A stretch of DNA of 64,000 bases from Pseudomonadota bacterium (GTDB lineage Bacteria; Pseudomonadota; Gammaproteobacteria; Burkholderiales; Gallionellaceae), in the NCBI GenBank assembly GCA_021822115.1, contig JAJZSA010000003.1, forward strand, positions 1 to 64,000, in the 5' to 3' direction. Of the stretch, positions 26,853-36,807 are shown piece by piece. Within the stretch, counting starts at the first letter, position 1; each line of letters starts with the position of its first letter. Position numbers and translations under genes: made by a program. The notes beneath the pieces are model-generated. The model saw only the letters and a list, made by a program, of their open reading frames with translations. It was not told where the DNA came from and did no database searches.

Positions 26853-26893
26853 ATTCTGCCCCAGTTCCCGCATCGCAAATTGACCTGCATCAA
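26853..26893 (-). promoter_or_regulatory. FNR/ANR-type site with downstream -10, porin promoter
   Basis: TTGAC-CTGC-ATCAA at 26880-26893 matches TTGAT-N4-ATCAA in nine of ten positions. On the minus strand CAGAAT (26858-26853) stands where the -10 box of a class II FNR promoter should be, with the FNR site centred near -41. It points to the porin gene and predicts control by oxygen. The rest of 26683-26935 is plain leader sequence. Confidence 0.6.
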
Positions 26894-26935
26894 AAATGGT
26901 TATTTTGTTGCCGAATTACAACAGAGGGCTTCAGA

Positions 26936-27724
26936 CTATGCGAACACCTGCGCCAGTTCACGCCCCGGATCGGCGGCACGCATGAATGCTTCGCCAACCA
27001 GGAATGCATGCACCTGATGCTGGCGCATGAGCTGCACATCCTGCGCGGCGAGGATGCCGCTCTCAGTCACCACGATACGGTCTGACGGGATCTGCTCCAG
27101 CAAGCCCAAGGTGGTCTGCAGCGTAACCTCGAAGGTACGCAGGTTGCGGTTGTTGATGCCGATGAGCGGCGTCTCCAGTTGCAGGGCGATTTCCAGCTCC
27201 TTGCCGTCGTGCACCTCGACCAATACCGCCATGCCCAGCTTGTGCGCCAACGCCTCGAAGCTCTTCATCTGCCCCAAGGTCAGCGCGGAAGCGATCAGCA
27301 GGATGGCATCCGCACCCATGGCGCGCGCCTGGTAGATCTGATATTCGCTGACGATGAAATCCTTGCGCAGCACCGGCAGGTCGCACGCGGCGCGCGCCTG
27401 CTTCAGATATTCCGCGCTGCCCTGAAAGAACTGTTCGTCAGTCAACACCGACAAACAAGCTGCACCATGCTGCGCGTAACTGACCGCGATCTCGGCGGGA
27501 CGGAAATCCGCGCGGATCACGCCTTTGCTGGGACTGGCTTTCTTGATCTCGGCGATCACGGCCGCCTGTCCTGCCGCGATCTTGGCGCGCAATGCACCCA
27601 CAAAATCGCGCACCGGGGCAGCCTGCTCGGCTGCAGCCCGCATCGCAGGCAACGGTTGACGGGAAAGGGCGGCGGCGACTTCCTGCGCCTTGACCGCGAG
27701 TATCTTGTTGAGGATATCGGACAT
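26936..27724 (-). CDS. trpC: indole-3-glycerol-phosphate synthase
   Basis: A 262-residue TIM-barrel enzyme of tryptophan synthesis. Signatures: [73 protein letters not shown] and [10 protein letters not shown]. Start at [12 protein letters not shown]. It is divergent from proA across 83 bp. No trpD or other trp gene is in the window to its left, so it is here a single gene or the end of a run read from the right. Confidence 0.96.
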   Translation of the reverse strand: MSDILNKILAVKAQEVAAALSRQPLPAMRAAAEQAAPVRDFVGALRAKIAAGQAAVIAEIKKASPSKGVIRADFRPAEIAVSYAQHGAACLSVLTDEQFFQGSAEYLKQARAACDLPVLRKDFIVSEYQIYQARAMGADAILLIASALTLGQMKSFEALAHKLGMAVLVEVHDGKELEIALQLETPLIGINNRNLRTFEVTLQTTLGLLEQIPSDRIVVTESGILAAQDVQLMRQHQVHAFLVGEAFMRAADPGRELAQVFA

Positions 27725-27752
27725 GCGGAGCTTCTTCAGAGATGAGGCGCGC

Positions 27753-27779
27753 ATTCTAGCGCATGCGCAATGCTAAAAT
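27753..27779. promoter_or_regulatory. overlapping divergent promoters, trpC / proA
   Basis: ATTCTA (27753-27758; TAGAAT on the minus strand) and TGCTAAAAT (27771-27779, extended -10 on the plus strand) stand face to face around GCGCATGCGC. The two promoters must compete for the same stretch. Confidence 0.55.
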
Positions 27780-27807
27780 GCGCGCCACTCGCAATCCCGG
27801 GACCATC

Positions 27808-29067
27808 ATGGAAGACATCAAGCAATACATGACCGGCGTGGGCCAAGCTGCCCGCGCAGCCTCACGCGTGATGGCCATGGCCGATACCAATGCCAAGAAC
27901 CATGCGCTGGAGAACATCGCCACGGCCATCCTGCTGAACAGCGCAAAGATTCTTGAGGCCAATAACGTCGATGTGGTTGCCGCAAAGTTACGCGACCTCG
28001 ACCCCGCCTCGGTGGATCGCCTCACGCTCACCGAGAAGACCATCAAGGGCATGGCCGAAGGTCTGCGCCAGATCGCCGCACTGCCTGACCCCATCGGCGA
28101 GATCAGCGACTTGAAGTTCCGCCCGTCCGGCATCCAGGTGGGCAAGATGCGCGTGCCGCTGGGCGTCATCGGCATCATCTACGAATCGCGCCCCAACGTG
28201 ACGGCCGATGCGGCCGGTCTGTGCCTGAAATCCGGCAACGCCTGCATCCTGCGCGGCGGTTCCGAAGCCATCCATTCCAATCGCGCCATCGCCGCCTGCG
28301 TGCATCAAGGGCTGAAAGAGGCAGGTTTGCCGGAGACTGCCGTCCAGGTGGTGAATACCACCGACCGCGCCGCCGTAGGCGAGCTCATCACCATGAAGCA
28401 ATATGTGGATGTGATCGTGCCGCGCGGTGGCAAGGGCCTGATCGAGCGCATCTCCAACGAGGCCAAAGTACCGGTCATCAAACATCTGGACGGCATCTGC
28501 CATGTGTATATCGACGACGAGGCCGATGTCGCCAAGGCCATCAAGATCGCCGACAACGCCAAGACCCATCGCTATGGCGTGTGCAATGCGATGGAGACCT
28601 TGCTGGTCAATGCCAGCATTGCCACCCAGGTATTGCCCGAATTGAGCACCATCTATCTGAAGAAGGGCGTGGAACTGCGTGGCGATGAAGCCGCACGCCG
28701 ACTCGTCGCGCAGATGACGGCTGCCACCGAAGAGGATTGGCACACCGAATATCTGGCCCCGATCCTGAGCGTGCGCGTGGTCGCCAACGTCGATGAGGCG
28801 ATCGACCACATCAACACCTACAGCTCACAACATACCGACAGCATCGTCACCGAGAACTACAGCAAGGCGATGCGTTTCCTGCGCGAGGTGGATTCCGCCA
28901 GCGTGATGGTGAACGCCTCCACACGTTTCGCCGACGGTTTCGAATACGGCCTGGGCGCAGAGATCGGCATCTCCACCGACAAGATCCACGCACGCGGCCC
29001 GGTCGGACTGGAAGGGCTGACCTCGCAGAAATACATCGTGCTCGGCAACGGGCAAATCCGCATCTAA
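27808..29067 (+). CDS. proA: glutamate-5-semialdehyde dehydrogenase (gamma-glutamyl phosphate reductase)
   Basis: A 419-residue member of the aldehyde dehydrogenase superfamily in proline synthesis. [57 protein letters not shown] (catalytic Cys) and [17 protein letters not shown] are all ProA signatures. Start at [12 protein letters not shown]; the 15 upstream in-frame residues include the promoter. Confidence 0.97.
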   Translation: MEDIKQYMTGVGQAARAASRVMAMADTNAKNHALENIATAILLNSAKILEANNVDVVAAKLRDLDPASVDRLTLTEKTIKGMAEGLRQIAALPDPIGEISDLKFRPSGIQVGKMRVPLGVIGIIYESRPNVTADAAGLCLKSGNACILRGGSEAIHSNRAIAACVHQGLKEAGLPETAVQVVNTTDRAAVGELITMKQYVDVIVPRGGKGLIERISNEAKVPVIKHLDGICHVYIDDEADVAKAIKIADNAKTHRYGVCNAMETLLVNASIATQVLPELSTIYLKKGVELRGDEAARRLVAQMTAATEEDWHTEYLAPILSVRVVANVDEAIDHINTYSSQHTDSIVTENYSKAMRFLREVDSASVMVNASTRFADGFEYGLGAEIGISTDKIHARGPVGLEGLTSQKYIVLGNGQIRI

Positions 29068-29083
29068 AAAGAAAGAGAACATC

Positions 29084-30844
29084 ATGAGCACTATCGAGAT
29101 CAAGGTACCCGACATCGGCGGTTTCAAGGACGTCGCCATCATCGAGATCGGCGTCAAGGCAGGTGACAGCGTGGAACAAGAGCAGACACTGATCACGCTG
29201 GAGACCGACAAAGCGACCATGGACGTCCCCTCTCCCGCCGCTGGCGTGGTGAAGGAGGTGATGGTCAAGGTCGGTGACAAGGTCAGCGAAGGTTCGCTCA
29301 TCCTGATGCTGGAAAGCAGCGCGGCAGCCCCGGCACCGGCCAAGGCGGCACCCGCACCCCAAGCCGCAGCACCTGCTGCTGCACCGCAAACTGCGCCGAC
29401 AGCCGCGGCAGCCGTCACCCAAGGCGACCTGCACGCGCAAGTGGTGGTGCTGGGCGCCGGCCCCGGCGGCTACACCGCTGCGTTCCGTGCGGCCGATCTC
29501 GGCAAGCAGGTCATCCTGATCGAAAAGCACGCCACGCTGGGCGGCGTCTGCCTCAACGTGGGCTGCATCCCGTCCAAGGCACTGCTGCACGTATCCAAGG
29601 TGATCAACGAAGCCGAGGAGGTCAGCCATCACGGCGTGACCTTCGGCAAGCCGAAGATCGACATCGACCAGATCCGCAGCTGGAAAGAGAGCGTCATCGG
29701 CAAGCTCACCGGCGGCCTCGCCGGTCTGGCGAAACAGCGCAAGGTGCAAGTGGTGCGCGGCGTGGCGAAGTTCACCTCTCCCAACAGCCTGGAAGTGGAA
29801 ACAGCCGAAGGCAAGAAGGTCGTCACCTTCGACAACTGCATCGTCGCGGCCGGCTCCAGCGTGGCGCGCATCCCCGGCTTCCCGTATGAGGACGAGCGCA
29901 TCATCGACTCCACCGGCGCACTGGCACTGAAAGACGTGCCCAAGCGCATGCTGGTCATCGGCGGCGGCATCATCGGCCTGGAGATGGCGACGGTGTATGA
30001 CGCACTGGGTGCGAAGATCTCTGTGGTCGAACTGATGGATCAACTGATGCCCGGCGCGGACAAGGACATGGTGAAGCCGCTGCACAACCGCATCGCCAAG
30101 CGTTACGAAGCCATCATGCTGAAGACCAAGGTCACCAAGATCGAGGCGCAGAAGAAAGGCCTGCTGGTCACCTTCGAGGGCGAACAGGCGCCGGCCGAAC
30201 CGCAGTTGTACGACAAGGTGCTGATGGCCGTGGGCCGCCGCCCGAACGGCAAGATGATCGACGCCGAGAAAGCCGGCCTCATCGTCAACGAGCGCGGCTT
30301 CATCCCGGTCGACAAGCAGATGCGCACCAACGTGCCGCACATCTTTGCCATCGGCGACATCGTCGGCGACCCGATGCTGGCGCACAAGGCGGTGCACGAG
30401 GGCAAGGTCGCGGCCGAGAACATCGCCGGACACAAGGCCTTCTTCGAGCCGCTGACCATCCCGTCCGTTGCCTACACCGACCCGGAAGTGGCCTGGATGG
30501 GCCTCACCGAGACGCAAGCCAAGGCGCAAGGCATCGAATACGAGAAGGGCGTATTCCCGTGGGCCGCTTCCGGCCGTGCACTGTCCATCGCACGCGAGGA
30601 AGGCTCCACCAAGGTGCTGCTCGATCCGAAGAGCCGCCGCATCCTCGGCGCGGGCATCGTCGGCACCAACGCCGGCGAACTCATCGCCGAAGGGGTGCTG
30701 GCGCTGGAGATGGGGGCGGACATGGAAGACATCGGCCTCACCATCCACCCGCACCCGACCCTGTCGGAGACCTTCAACTTCGCGGCCGAGATGGCGGAAG
30801 GCACCATCACCGACCTGATGCCGCCGAAGAAGAAGTCGCATTAA
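29084..30844 (+). CDS. lpdA: dihydrolipoamide dehydrogenase (E3) with N-terminal lipoyl domain
   Basis: A 586-residue E3. Residues 1-80 are a biotinyl/lipoyl domain with K43 in the [10 protein letters not shown] turn, joined by an Ala/Pro linker (about 82-112) to the flavoprotein. The flavoprotein has [17 protein letters not shown] (FAD), redox disulfide [16 protein letters not shown] site [15 protein letters not shown], and the C-terminal HxxxxE pair (HPHPTLSE). It reoxidises dihydrolipoyl groups of 2-oxoacid dehydrogenases. E3s with their own lipoyl domain usually lie beside aceE/aceF; here neither is adjacent. Confidence 0.96.
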   Translation: MSTIEIKVPDIGGFKDVAIIEIGVKAGDSVEQEQTLITLETDKATMDVPSPAAGVVKEVMVKVGDKVSEGSLILMLESSAAAPAPAKAAPAPQAAAPAAAPQTAPTAAAAVTQGDLHAQVVVLGAGPGGYTAAFRAADLGKQVILIEKHATLGGVCLNVGCIPSKALLHVSKVINEAEEVSHHGVTFGKPKIDIDQIRSWKESVIGKLTGGLAGLAKQRKVQVVRGVAKFTSPNSLEVETAEGKKVVTFDNCIVAAGSSVARIPGFPYEDERIIDSTGALALKDVPKRMLVIGGGIIGLEMATVYDALGAKISVVELMDQLMPGADKDMVKPLHNRIAKRYEAIMLKTKVTKIEAQKKGLLVTFEGEQAPAEPQLYDKVLMAVGRRPNGKMIDAEKAGLIVNERGFIPVDKQMRTNVPHIFAIGDIVGDPMLAHKAVHEGKVAAENIAGHKAFFEPLTIPSVAYTDPEVAWMGLTETQAKAQGIEYEKGVFPWAASGRALSIAREEGSTKVLLDPKSRRILGAGIVGTNAGELIAEGVLALEMGADMEDIGLTIHPHPTLSETFNFAAEMAEGTITDLMPPKKKSH

Positions 30845-31261
30845 TTGGACGCGCTCGCCCAGGGGCTGAACAGCGACCTCAGCCTGTGGGGGGTATTCTT
30901 CGCCGCCTTCGTGGCGGCGACCCTGCTGCCGATCAGCTCCGAGGTGGTGCTGATCGGCGTGCTCCAATTGCACCCCGAACTGTTCTGGCCGGCAGTGCTG
31001 TTGGGCACACTCGGCAATACGCTGGGCGGTATGGTGAGCTTCGGCATGGGCTGGCTGCTGCCGATGACGCAGCAATTGAAGCATGTGGAGAAGGTGCGCC
31101 AGTACGGCCCACCCGCCCTGTTGCTCGCCTGGGCACCGGTGATCGGCGATGCGTTATGCCTGGCGGCTGGCTGGCTGCGTTTGAATCCCTGGCAGGCGGC
31201 GCTGTTCATGGCACTGGGCAAGTTCGCGCGCTACCTGTTCATCGCGCTCCTGCTCGAATGA
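30845..31261 (+). CDS. YqaA-family membrane protein (SNARE-associated/DedA-like)
   Basis: A 138-residue membrane protein with LPISSEVVLIGVLQ, LLGTLGNTLGGMVSFGMG and a C-terminal LGKFARYLFIALLLE, typical of the short YqaA branch of the DedA-like family, with about four hydrophobic segments. DedA proteins move lipid carriers or phospholipids across the membrane; the YqaA branch is unstudied. The start is a TTG directly after the lpdA stop, so it is read with lpdA. Confidence 0.82.
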   Translation: MDALAQGLNSDLSLWGVFFAAFVAATLLPISSEVVLIGVLQLHPELFWPAVLLGTLGNTLGGMVSFGMGWLLPMTQQLKHVEKVRQYGPPALLLAWAPVIGDALCLAAGWLRLNPWQAALFMALGKFARYLFIALLLE

Positions 31262-31409
31262 CTGCGTGCGACCGTTCGTCTGCCGCCGGGCAGCCGTTCG
31301 CGCCCATGACCATCTCCATCCCATTGCCTTTACCTAGAATCCTGCCTCGCAGGCTGCAATCGGGTCTTGCATGCGGATCGTTCTTCGAACTTCAAAAGGA
31401 AAAACAAAC

Positions 31410-31916
31410 ATGAGCGGAAACAAACTGGTCTTGGCGGCAGCGTTGGCATTGCCCCTGCTCTCTTCGACAGCCTGCCTGGCGGATGGCTTCACCGCGGCCG
31501 GCATCACTTACGGCTTGGACCATAACGGGGTGATCGGCTTCCGGGGGGAATACGACATCTCCTCCATGGTCGAGCGCAAACCGGTCAGCATCGTGGCTTA
31601 CTACAAGAGCGCCTCGCAAACCTACTTCGGCGTCAGCGCCAACTCCTCGGCGCTCGGTTTCACCGCCAACTACAACCTGAACAAAGAGCTGGAAATCAAG
31701 AATCCCAAGCTGCAACCTTTTGTCGGTCTCGGCCTGGAACGCACCTCGTCGGAGGCGGTCACCCAGACGCTGGGCACCACCATCAAGGCCTCATCCAGTG
31801 CCATCGACCTGAGCTACAGCCTGGGCGCGAAATATGTCGTCAGCCGGGAACTCGATGTCTCGGGTTCGCTGGACTCCTTCGGCGGCCTGACGCTGGGAGC
31901 GAATTACAAGTTCTGA
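31410..31916 (+). CDS. small outer-membrane beta-barrel protein, unknown
   Basis: A 168-residue protein with an N-terminal signal (MSGNKLVLAAALALPLLSSTACLA before DGFTAAG). The mature part alternates polar and hydrophobic residues (KPVSIVAYYKSAS, YFGVSANSSALGFTANYNL, LQPFVGLGLERTS, AIDLSYSLGAKYVV) and ends in phenylalanine (LTLGANYKF), as in eight-stranded OmpW/OmpA-like barrels. A poor lipobox (STAC) is present but a plain signal peptidase I site is more likely. No function is known. Confidence 0.75.
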   Translation: MSGNKLVLAAALALPLLSSTACLADGFTAAGITYGLDHNGVIGFRGEYDISSMVERKPVSIVAYYKSASQTYFGVSANSSALGFTANYNLNKELEIKNPKLQPFVGLGLERTSSEAVTQTLGTTIKASSSAIDLSYSLGAKYVVSRELDVSGSLDSFGGLTLGANYKF

Positions 31917-31934
31917 GCAGCCTGCCTGTACCGC

Positions 31935-31963
31935 AAACGGCCGAACCTGCGTTCGGCCGTTTT
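31935..31963. terminator. bidirectional terminator
   Basis: AAACGGCCGAA / TTCGGCCGTTT, eleven pairs with a CCTGCG loop, T run on one side and A run on the other. It serves the barrel gene and the convergent DUF4105 gene. Confidence 0.9.
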
Positions 31964-31974
31964 GCTTCAACCCA

Positions 31975-33879
31975 TCACCAATACCATGAGGCAGCCAGCT
32001 GCCACTGCGCCGCGTTGCGCTTCTCGTAGTTGAGCCGCACATCGAAATCGCGGCTATCGCCGAAACGGTTCTCCCAACGTACGGTCGGCAGATGCCCGCA
32101 GGCACCGTCCAGATAACGGCGTTGCCCGATCTCCAGGCTGCTTTTCCATGCCGGTGCAGGCGCGACGATCATGCCCGCATTGAACGCCACGCCCAGGTTG
32201 CCCGACCCGGCATACGGCGTCTGCGTAAAGGCATCGGCCATCACGTATGCGACACTGCCTCCGGTCAGTGACATGGCACGACCGAGGCCGCCGGTGACTT
32301 GCCCCACCAGGCAATCCAGACACGCAAGATCGTGGCTATCCAGACCGAAGCGCAACCGCCAGGCCACACCGCCGTCGCCCGGCAACGGCGTCTCGGACAG
32401 GTTCATGTGCTCCAGCGCCACCACATCCAGCCGGCGCAGCCGCAAGGTCAGCCCGAAGCGCACCAGTTCCGCATCGAACATGCTCAATGTGGCATGCGCG
32501 ATGCGTCCGTCATCGAGGGAAAGGCGATCGAAATAGGCGGGACGCAACTCCAGCGAGACGCCCTGCCCCAGCGTGCGGTTGTCCAGCACACCGAATCGCA
32601 CCAGGTTGGGACGCGGCCCGACATGCGGCGGCGCGCTGTCAGCGCCGGACTGCGGAGCGGCGGGCGCCATGCGCGGCGGCAGGCGCATGCGTTCCAGCAA
32701 CAGGGCGCGCCGGGCTTGTGCCGCAAAAGGATCGGCCGCATCGCGCACTCGACGGAACTCGGCATACTCGAGCAAGGCATCCACTACGCCGGTTCGGCCG
32801 CCGGCATCCAAAGCCGCGTATGCCGGCATCTCGAACGTACCCGGATGATCCACCCAATCCTGCAAGACCAGACGTTGCACCTCGTCCAGCTGGCGGTAAC
32901 GGGCATGGAAACGATGCAGGCGCGACGGGATGAGCGAGACCTGACGCACCAACGGCCGCCCATCGCGCTGCACCTCCATCAGGCGATCGAACACCGTCCC
33001 CGGTGCCGACCAAGGCAAGTCTGAGTACAACAAGGGATCGTCCACCACCAGCCCCAGCAACTCCGCCATGCGATAGGCGCAATTCTCCTTGGCGAAGTAG
33101 TAATCGAAACGCGCGTGCAGCAGCTCCCAGCCATGCGCCGCGATACGCCGGACCTCGTCCGGCGTCAGTTCCAGCTGGTAGGCCCACATGTCGCGCAACT
33201 CATCCTCGGCATAGGAATGGTTGTGGCGATAGAACTGCACACTGGAGAACGCCGCCTCATAACCGCCGAAGATGCCCTTGGCCACATACAGCAAACCCGG
33301 TTCGCCTTCCGGCACGATGGCGCCGAAATTCAGGGTCTGGTCGAGCAGGCCGGCATCCGCCTGGCGGTCTCCGCTATCGAAACGCAACAACAGATGGCCG
33401 TAATACGAAGCCGGATTGCTGAAATAACCGGTCGCGAAGATCACGCTGAGCGAGGTGATCCCGCCATGTGCCGACCACGCCTCATAACGTGGGCAGCGCA
33501 CTTCCTGCAAGGCGATGCCCTGCCCATCCAGACGTTCGCGCAGCCATTGGTAACGCGCCACGAAACGGCATTGCGCATGCGCATCCGGATCGACGCCTGG
33601 CGGCGCCAGCATGGCACGCAAGGTCGCATCGAATTCTGCCGCAGGATCTTGCATGCCCGCTGGCGACAGAAAGAATTCCGGGGACACGATATCGCTGCGC
33701 ACCTGTCCCGACAGGGGGGCGGCGCGATAGTGCAACAGCTTGTGCCAATACGGATCCTGGGCCAGCTGCAACGCGTGCGCTTGCTGCGACAGCCGCAAAT
33801 AGGCCGCCTCCTCCTCCGCCCAGGCCACAGGCTGGATGAGACAACCCAGTACGAAAAATAATGAAAGTAAACGAGGCAT
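31975..33879 (-). CDS. DUF4105 (Lnb N-terminal-like) exported protein with C-terminal barrel-like region
   Basis: A 634-residue protein with a signal peptide (MPRLLSLFFVLGCLIQPVAWA). The DUF4105 part has SNPASYYGHLLLRFD with the conserved YGH, and FAKENCAYRMAELLGLV with a conserved N-C, suggesting a Cys-His type enzyme site in the periplasm. The last 180 residues are beta-rich and end in aromatic SWYW, like an outer-membrane barrel. The Pfam family is linked, as I recall it, with a lipoprotein N-acyltransferase (Lnb) of Bacteroidota; whether that activity holds here is unknown. Confidence 0.8.
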   Translation of the reverse strand: MPRLLSLFFVLGCLIQPVAWAEEEAAYLRLSQQAHALQLAQDPYWHKLLHYRAAPLSGQVRSDIVSPEFFLSPAGMQDPAAEFDATLRAMLAPPGVDPDAHAQCRFVARYQWLRERLDGQGIALQEVRCPRYEAWSAHGGITSLSVIFATGYFSNPASYYGHLLLRFDSGDRQADAGLLDQTLNFGAIVPEGEPGLLYVAKGIFGGYEAAFSSVQFYRHNHSYAEDELRDMWAYQLELTPDEVRRIAAHGWELLHARFDYYFAKENCAYRMAELLGLVVDDPLLYSDLPWSAPGTVFDRLMEVQRDGRPLVRQVSLIPSRLHRFHARYRQLDEVQRLVLQDWVDHPGTFEMPAYAALDAGGRTGVVDALLEYAEFRRVRDAADPFAAQARRALLLERMRLPPRMAPAAPQSGADSAPPHVGPRPNLVRFGVLDNRTLGQGVSLELRPAYFDRLSLDDGRIAHATLSMFDAELVRFGLTLRLRRLDVVALEHMNLSETPLPGDGGVAWRLRFGLDSHDLACLDCLVGQVTGGLGRAMSLTGGSVAYVMADAFTQTPYAGSGNLGVAFNAGMIVAPAPAWKSSLEIGQRRYLDGACGHLPTVRWENRFGDSRDFDVRLNYEKRNAAQWQLAASWYW

Positions 33880-33880
33880 C

Positions 33881-33913
33881 AAACAAAAGAGCCTGTTGAT
33901 CGACTCAACAGGC
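33881..33913 (-). terminator. terminator of the DUF3015 gene
   Basis: On the minus strand GCCTGTTGA / TCAACAGGC with a five-base loop, then TCTTTTGTTT. The T run ends just before the DUF4105 start codon. Confidence 0.88.
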
Positions 33914-33941
33914 CCTCTCTGTTGCTGCAAGATTCAGCGGA

Positions 33942-34442
33942 TCACAGCGCCTGGCACTGGGTCGCGAACTCGCGGGTCAGCTTGGCTTGCACCATGGCGT
34001 AGTAGTCCTGAGCCTTGGTCAGCGCATCCTTCTGCTGATAGCCGGCACTCTGCAAAGCCTGGGCGAAATCGGCACGCACCGAGCTCAGGATGCGGTCTTG
34101 CGCGGACTGATCGCAGCTCGCCAGGTTCAGCATCGCACGCACGTGCTGGCCATCACCTTGCACGGTCTCTTCTTCCAGGTTGGCGTAGGTGGTGCCGATG
34201 TACATCGCCATCTTCACACGCTTGCCCTCGCAGGTGTTCTTGGACAGACCGGCAGAAGTGACGGCCGTGGTACCCAGGTCCCAGATCACGTTGGAGATCA
34301 CCGCACCGACCGGCGTACCCGGGAAGATCATGGCGCCGATACCGCAATCCACCCAAGGATTCACATCCGCCTTGGCCGACATCGGCGCAGCCAATGTCAC
34401 CATCACACCCAGACCCGCCAACAACTTAGAGAGCAGCTTCAT
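33942..34442 (-). CDS. DUF3015 family exported protein
   Basis: A 166-residue protein with a signal peptide (MKLLSKLLAGLGVMVTLAAPMSAKA before DVNPWVDCGIG). Typical DUF3015 features: PWVDCGIGAMIFP, GAVISNVIWDLGTTAVTSA, and several Cys. The family is common in proteobacteria and of unknown function. It has its own terminator. Confidence 0.82.
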   Translation of the reverse strand: MKLLSKLLAGLGVMVTLAAPMSAKADVNPWVDCGIGAMIFPGTPVGAVISNVIWDLGTTAVTSAGLSKNTCEGKRVKMAMYIGTTYANLEEETVQGDGQHVRAMLNLASCDQSAQDRILSSVRADFAQALQSAGYQQKDALTKAQDYYAMVQAKLTREFATQCQAL

Positions 34443-34548
34443 GTCCTAACCTTTCATAGAATTTAACTAATCATCACCGCCTACGACGGCAAGCAACTGT
34501 AACAAGGCGCACACCAGATGGGCAACCGGAAAAACGGCCTATATATCT

Positions 34549-35169
34549 TTACGGCTGCGCATAGCCCAGATCGCGCAGTGCGGCATAGACCCGCTCGGCG
34601 ATCAGCGCATGACCTTGCGCATTCGGATGCACCTGGTCGCCCTTGAGCGTGGGATCCGACAGCACATCGGGGATGACATCTTCGATCAACGGCACCGCTT
34701 GTGCGGCAGCGACCTGGCGATAGAAGTCGGGTGCCGACAGGTTGCGCAGCACCGCGCCCGCCAGGCTGGGTTGCGGCGTCGCCAGCAACACCACGCCGGC
34801 ATTGTCGATCTTGCACTTCACGATCGCCCGGGTGAGGTTCTGTTCCGTCTCGCTCACCGGCAGGTGGCGCAGCATGTCGTTGCCGCCCAGGGTGACCAGC
34901 ACCAGTGCCGGATGGAACTCGTCGAGCAGGTCCGGCAGGCGTTGCAAGCCTTGCGCGCTGGTATCGCCGTTCACGCCACCGTTGATCACCTGCCAGCCGG
35001 TGCGCCTGGCCAGCAGCGCAGGCCAGGCCTGCTCGGTGGCGACGCCGGCACCCGCAGTCAAGCTGTCGCCCAGTGCCAGCACCACCGTGCCCGGCGGCAG
35101 CAGCGGGAAGCGTTCCGTCTCGCCGCAGGCGCTCAACATCAACACCAGCATCCACAGCAGCCAGCGCAT
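34549..35169 (-). CDS. SGNH-family esterase lipoprotein (TesA/arylesterase-like)
   Basis: A 206-residue GDSL hydrolase. A lipoprotein signal ([17 protein letters not shown], lipobox LSAC) is followed by the four SGNH blocks: LGDSLTAG (Ser), NGGVNGDTS (Gly), LVTLGGNDML (Asn) and GDQVHPNAQGH (Asp-x-x-His). It resembles E. coli TesA (thioesterase I/lysophospholipase L1) but is lipid-anchored. Its ATG overlaps the stop of the aminopeptidase gene (TGATG). Confidence 0.9.
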   Translation of the reverse strand: MRWLLWMLVLMLSACGETERFPLLPPGTVVLALGDSLTAGAGVATEQAWPALLARRTGWQVINGGVNGDTSAQGLQRLPDLLDEFHPALVLVTLGGNDMLRHLPVSETEQNLTRAIVKCKIDNAGVVLLATPQPSLAGAVLRNLSAPDFYRQVAAAQAVPLIEDVIPDVLSDPTLKGDQVHPNAQGHALIAERVYAALRDLGYAQP

Positions 35170-36602
35170 CAGGCTGTTCCTTGCAGCATCGCCACGCCCC
35201 ACGCCACACCGAAACCATTCACGTCAGCAGCGACGATGCCCAGTCCGCCTTCGCAACGGCAGGACGACAGGTCCACGTGCAACCACGGCGTGTCGTGCTC
35301 GACGAAGCGCTTGAGGAAGCGCGTCGCCAAAATGTGGTCGGCCTCGCCCGCCAGCGTGCACTGTTTGATGTCAGCCACCTTGGAATCCAGCTCGGCTTCG
35401 TAGTCCTCGTCCTGCGGAAAGGCGCACAGGCGCTCGCCGGTCTGCTTGCCGGTGTGCACCGCGCGTTGCGCCAGTTCGTCGCTGGTGGCGAACACGCCGG
35501 AATAGCGCGCACCCAGCGCGGTCGCCATACTGCCGGTGAGCGTGGCGAAGTCGATCATCAGGTCGGGTTTGGCGCGCGAGGCCAGCGTCAGCGTATCGGC
35601 CAGCACCATGCGCCCCTCGGCGTCGGTGTGGATGATCTCGATGTGCGTGCCGTTGAGCGCCTTCACGATGTCGTTCTGCTTGTAGGCCTTGGGGCTGATG
35701 TGGTTCTGCGCGATGGCCAGCCAGCAGTCGATGTTCACCGCCAGCTTCTGCTGCGTCGCAGCGAGCAGGATGCCCAACGCAACGGCCGAGCCGTTCATGT
35801 CCTCGTGCATGTTGTGCATGTAGCGCGAGGGCTTGAGATTGTGGCCGCCGGTATCGAAGCAGATGCCCTTGCCCACCAGCGCCACGGTCTGCTTCGCCTT
35901 CGGGTGCTTGTAAGTAAGGTGCACGATGGCCGCGTCCTCCGGATCGCTGCCCTGCCCCACCGCCACGAAGGCCCCCGCCCCCATCGCGCGCAGCTGCTTC
36001 ATGTCGAACTCCTGGTATTTCCACTTGTTCGCCGTGGCCAGCTTCTTCACACGCTGGCGATAGATTCCCGGCGTCAACTGGTTCGGCGGCAGGATGGTCA
36101 GCTCGCGGCACAGCAGATTGCCCTCGGCCTGGGCACGCAGTGCATCGAACGGTTTGCGCTCCACGCTGCCGGCCAGCACGATCTTCTGCAACGCCTTGCG
36201 TTCGTCCTTCTTCTTATGCACCGGCAACAGTGCACTGTTCACCCACGCGCCATACACCGCCAGTTCCGCTGCGCGCTGTGCCACGGCGCCCGACACCGCG
36301 ATGCCCAACACCAGCGGCTGCTCCTCCAGCAACAATTGCAGCGCCTTGCGTACCAGCACCTGCTGCGCATACGCATCCTTCTTGTCGTCCACCATCGCCC
36401 ACACCACCAACCGGCCATCGGCAGCGTTGGCGGCGACCGGCGCTTTCGCCAGCTCTTCCGCTTTCATGGCACGGCGTTTCAACACCGCTGCCAGCAAATC
36501 ACCATGGGCGACATCCTTGGGCAAGCTTTTGCCGGGTGGCAGCAACACCAGTTGGTGTGCAGCCGTGAGCGAGGAACGGGAAAAAGTCAGTTGAGCCAGC
36601 AT
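35169..36602 (-). CDS. M17 leucyl aminopeptidase family protein
   Basis: A 477-residue cytosolic aminopeptidase. The C-terminal catalytic part has [19 protein letters not shown] (Lys, Asp), [13 protein letters not shown] (Asp) and [14 protein letters not shown] (Asp, Glu, Arg), the metal and active-site residues of M17. The canonical N-T-D-A-E-G reads H-T-D-A-E-G, and the start of the FDxGG loop is also atypical, so it belongs to a divergent branch rather than classic PepA. Start either the ATG at 36602 or a GTG two codons upstream. Confidence 0.9.
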   Translation of the reverse strand: MLAQLTFSRSSLTAAHQLVLLPPGKSLPKDVAHGDLLAAVLKRRAMKAEELAKAPVAANAADGRLVVWAMVDDKKDAYAQQVLVRKALQLLLEEQPLVLGIAVSGAVAQRAAELAVYGAWVNSALLPVHKKKDERKALQKIVLAGSVERKPFDALRAQAEGNLLCRELTILPPNQLTPGIYRQRVKKLATANKWKYQEFDMKQLRAMGAGAFVAVGQGSDPEDAAIVHLTYKHPKAKQTVALVGKGICFDTGGHNLKPSRYMHNMHEDMNGSAVALGILLAATQQKLAVNIDCWLAIAQNHISPKAYKQNDIVKALNGTHIEIIHTDAEGRMVLADTLTLASRAKPDLMIDFATLTGSMATALGARYSGVFATSDELAQRAVHTGKQTGERLCAFPQDEDYEAELDSKVADIKQCTLAGEADHILATRFLKRFVEHDTPWLHVDLSSCRCEGGLGIVAADVNGFGVAWGVAMLQGTA

Positions 36603-36807
36603 CGTCACATCTTTCGGTTCATGGAAGAGTGGCGATTATACGGAGATTCACACAGCCTCCCGCTGCGCACGCTTCTCGTGCATGCACACCAGAATGGTGC
36701 ATATCCAGGCACCGTCGCGATGCACATCCCCGTCAACCAAGCGCTTGCGGATGATGGCATGCAATTTGCACTTGCCTCGCCACCATAACTGCAAGATCGA
36801 GGTCGCG

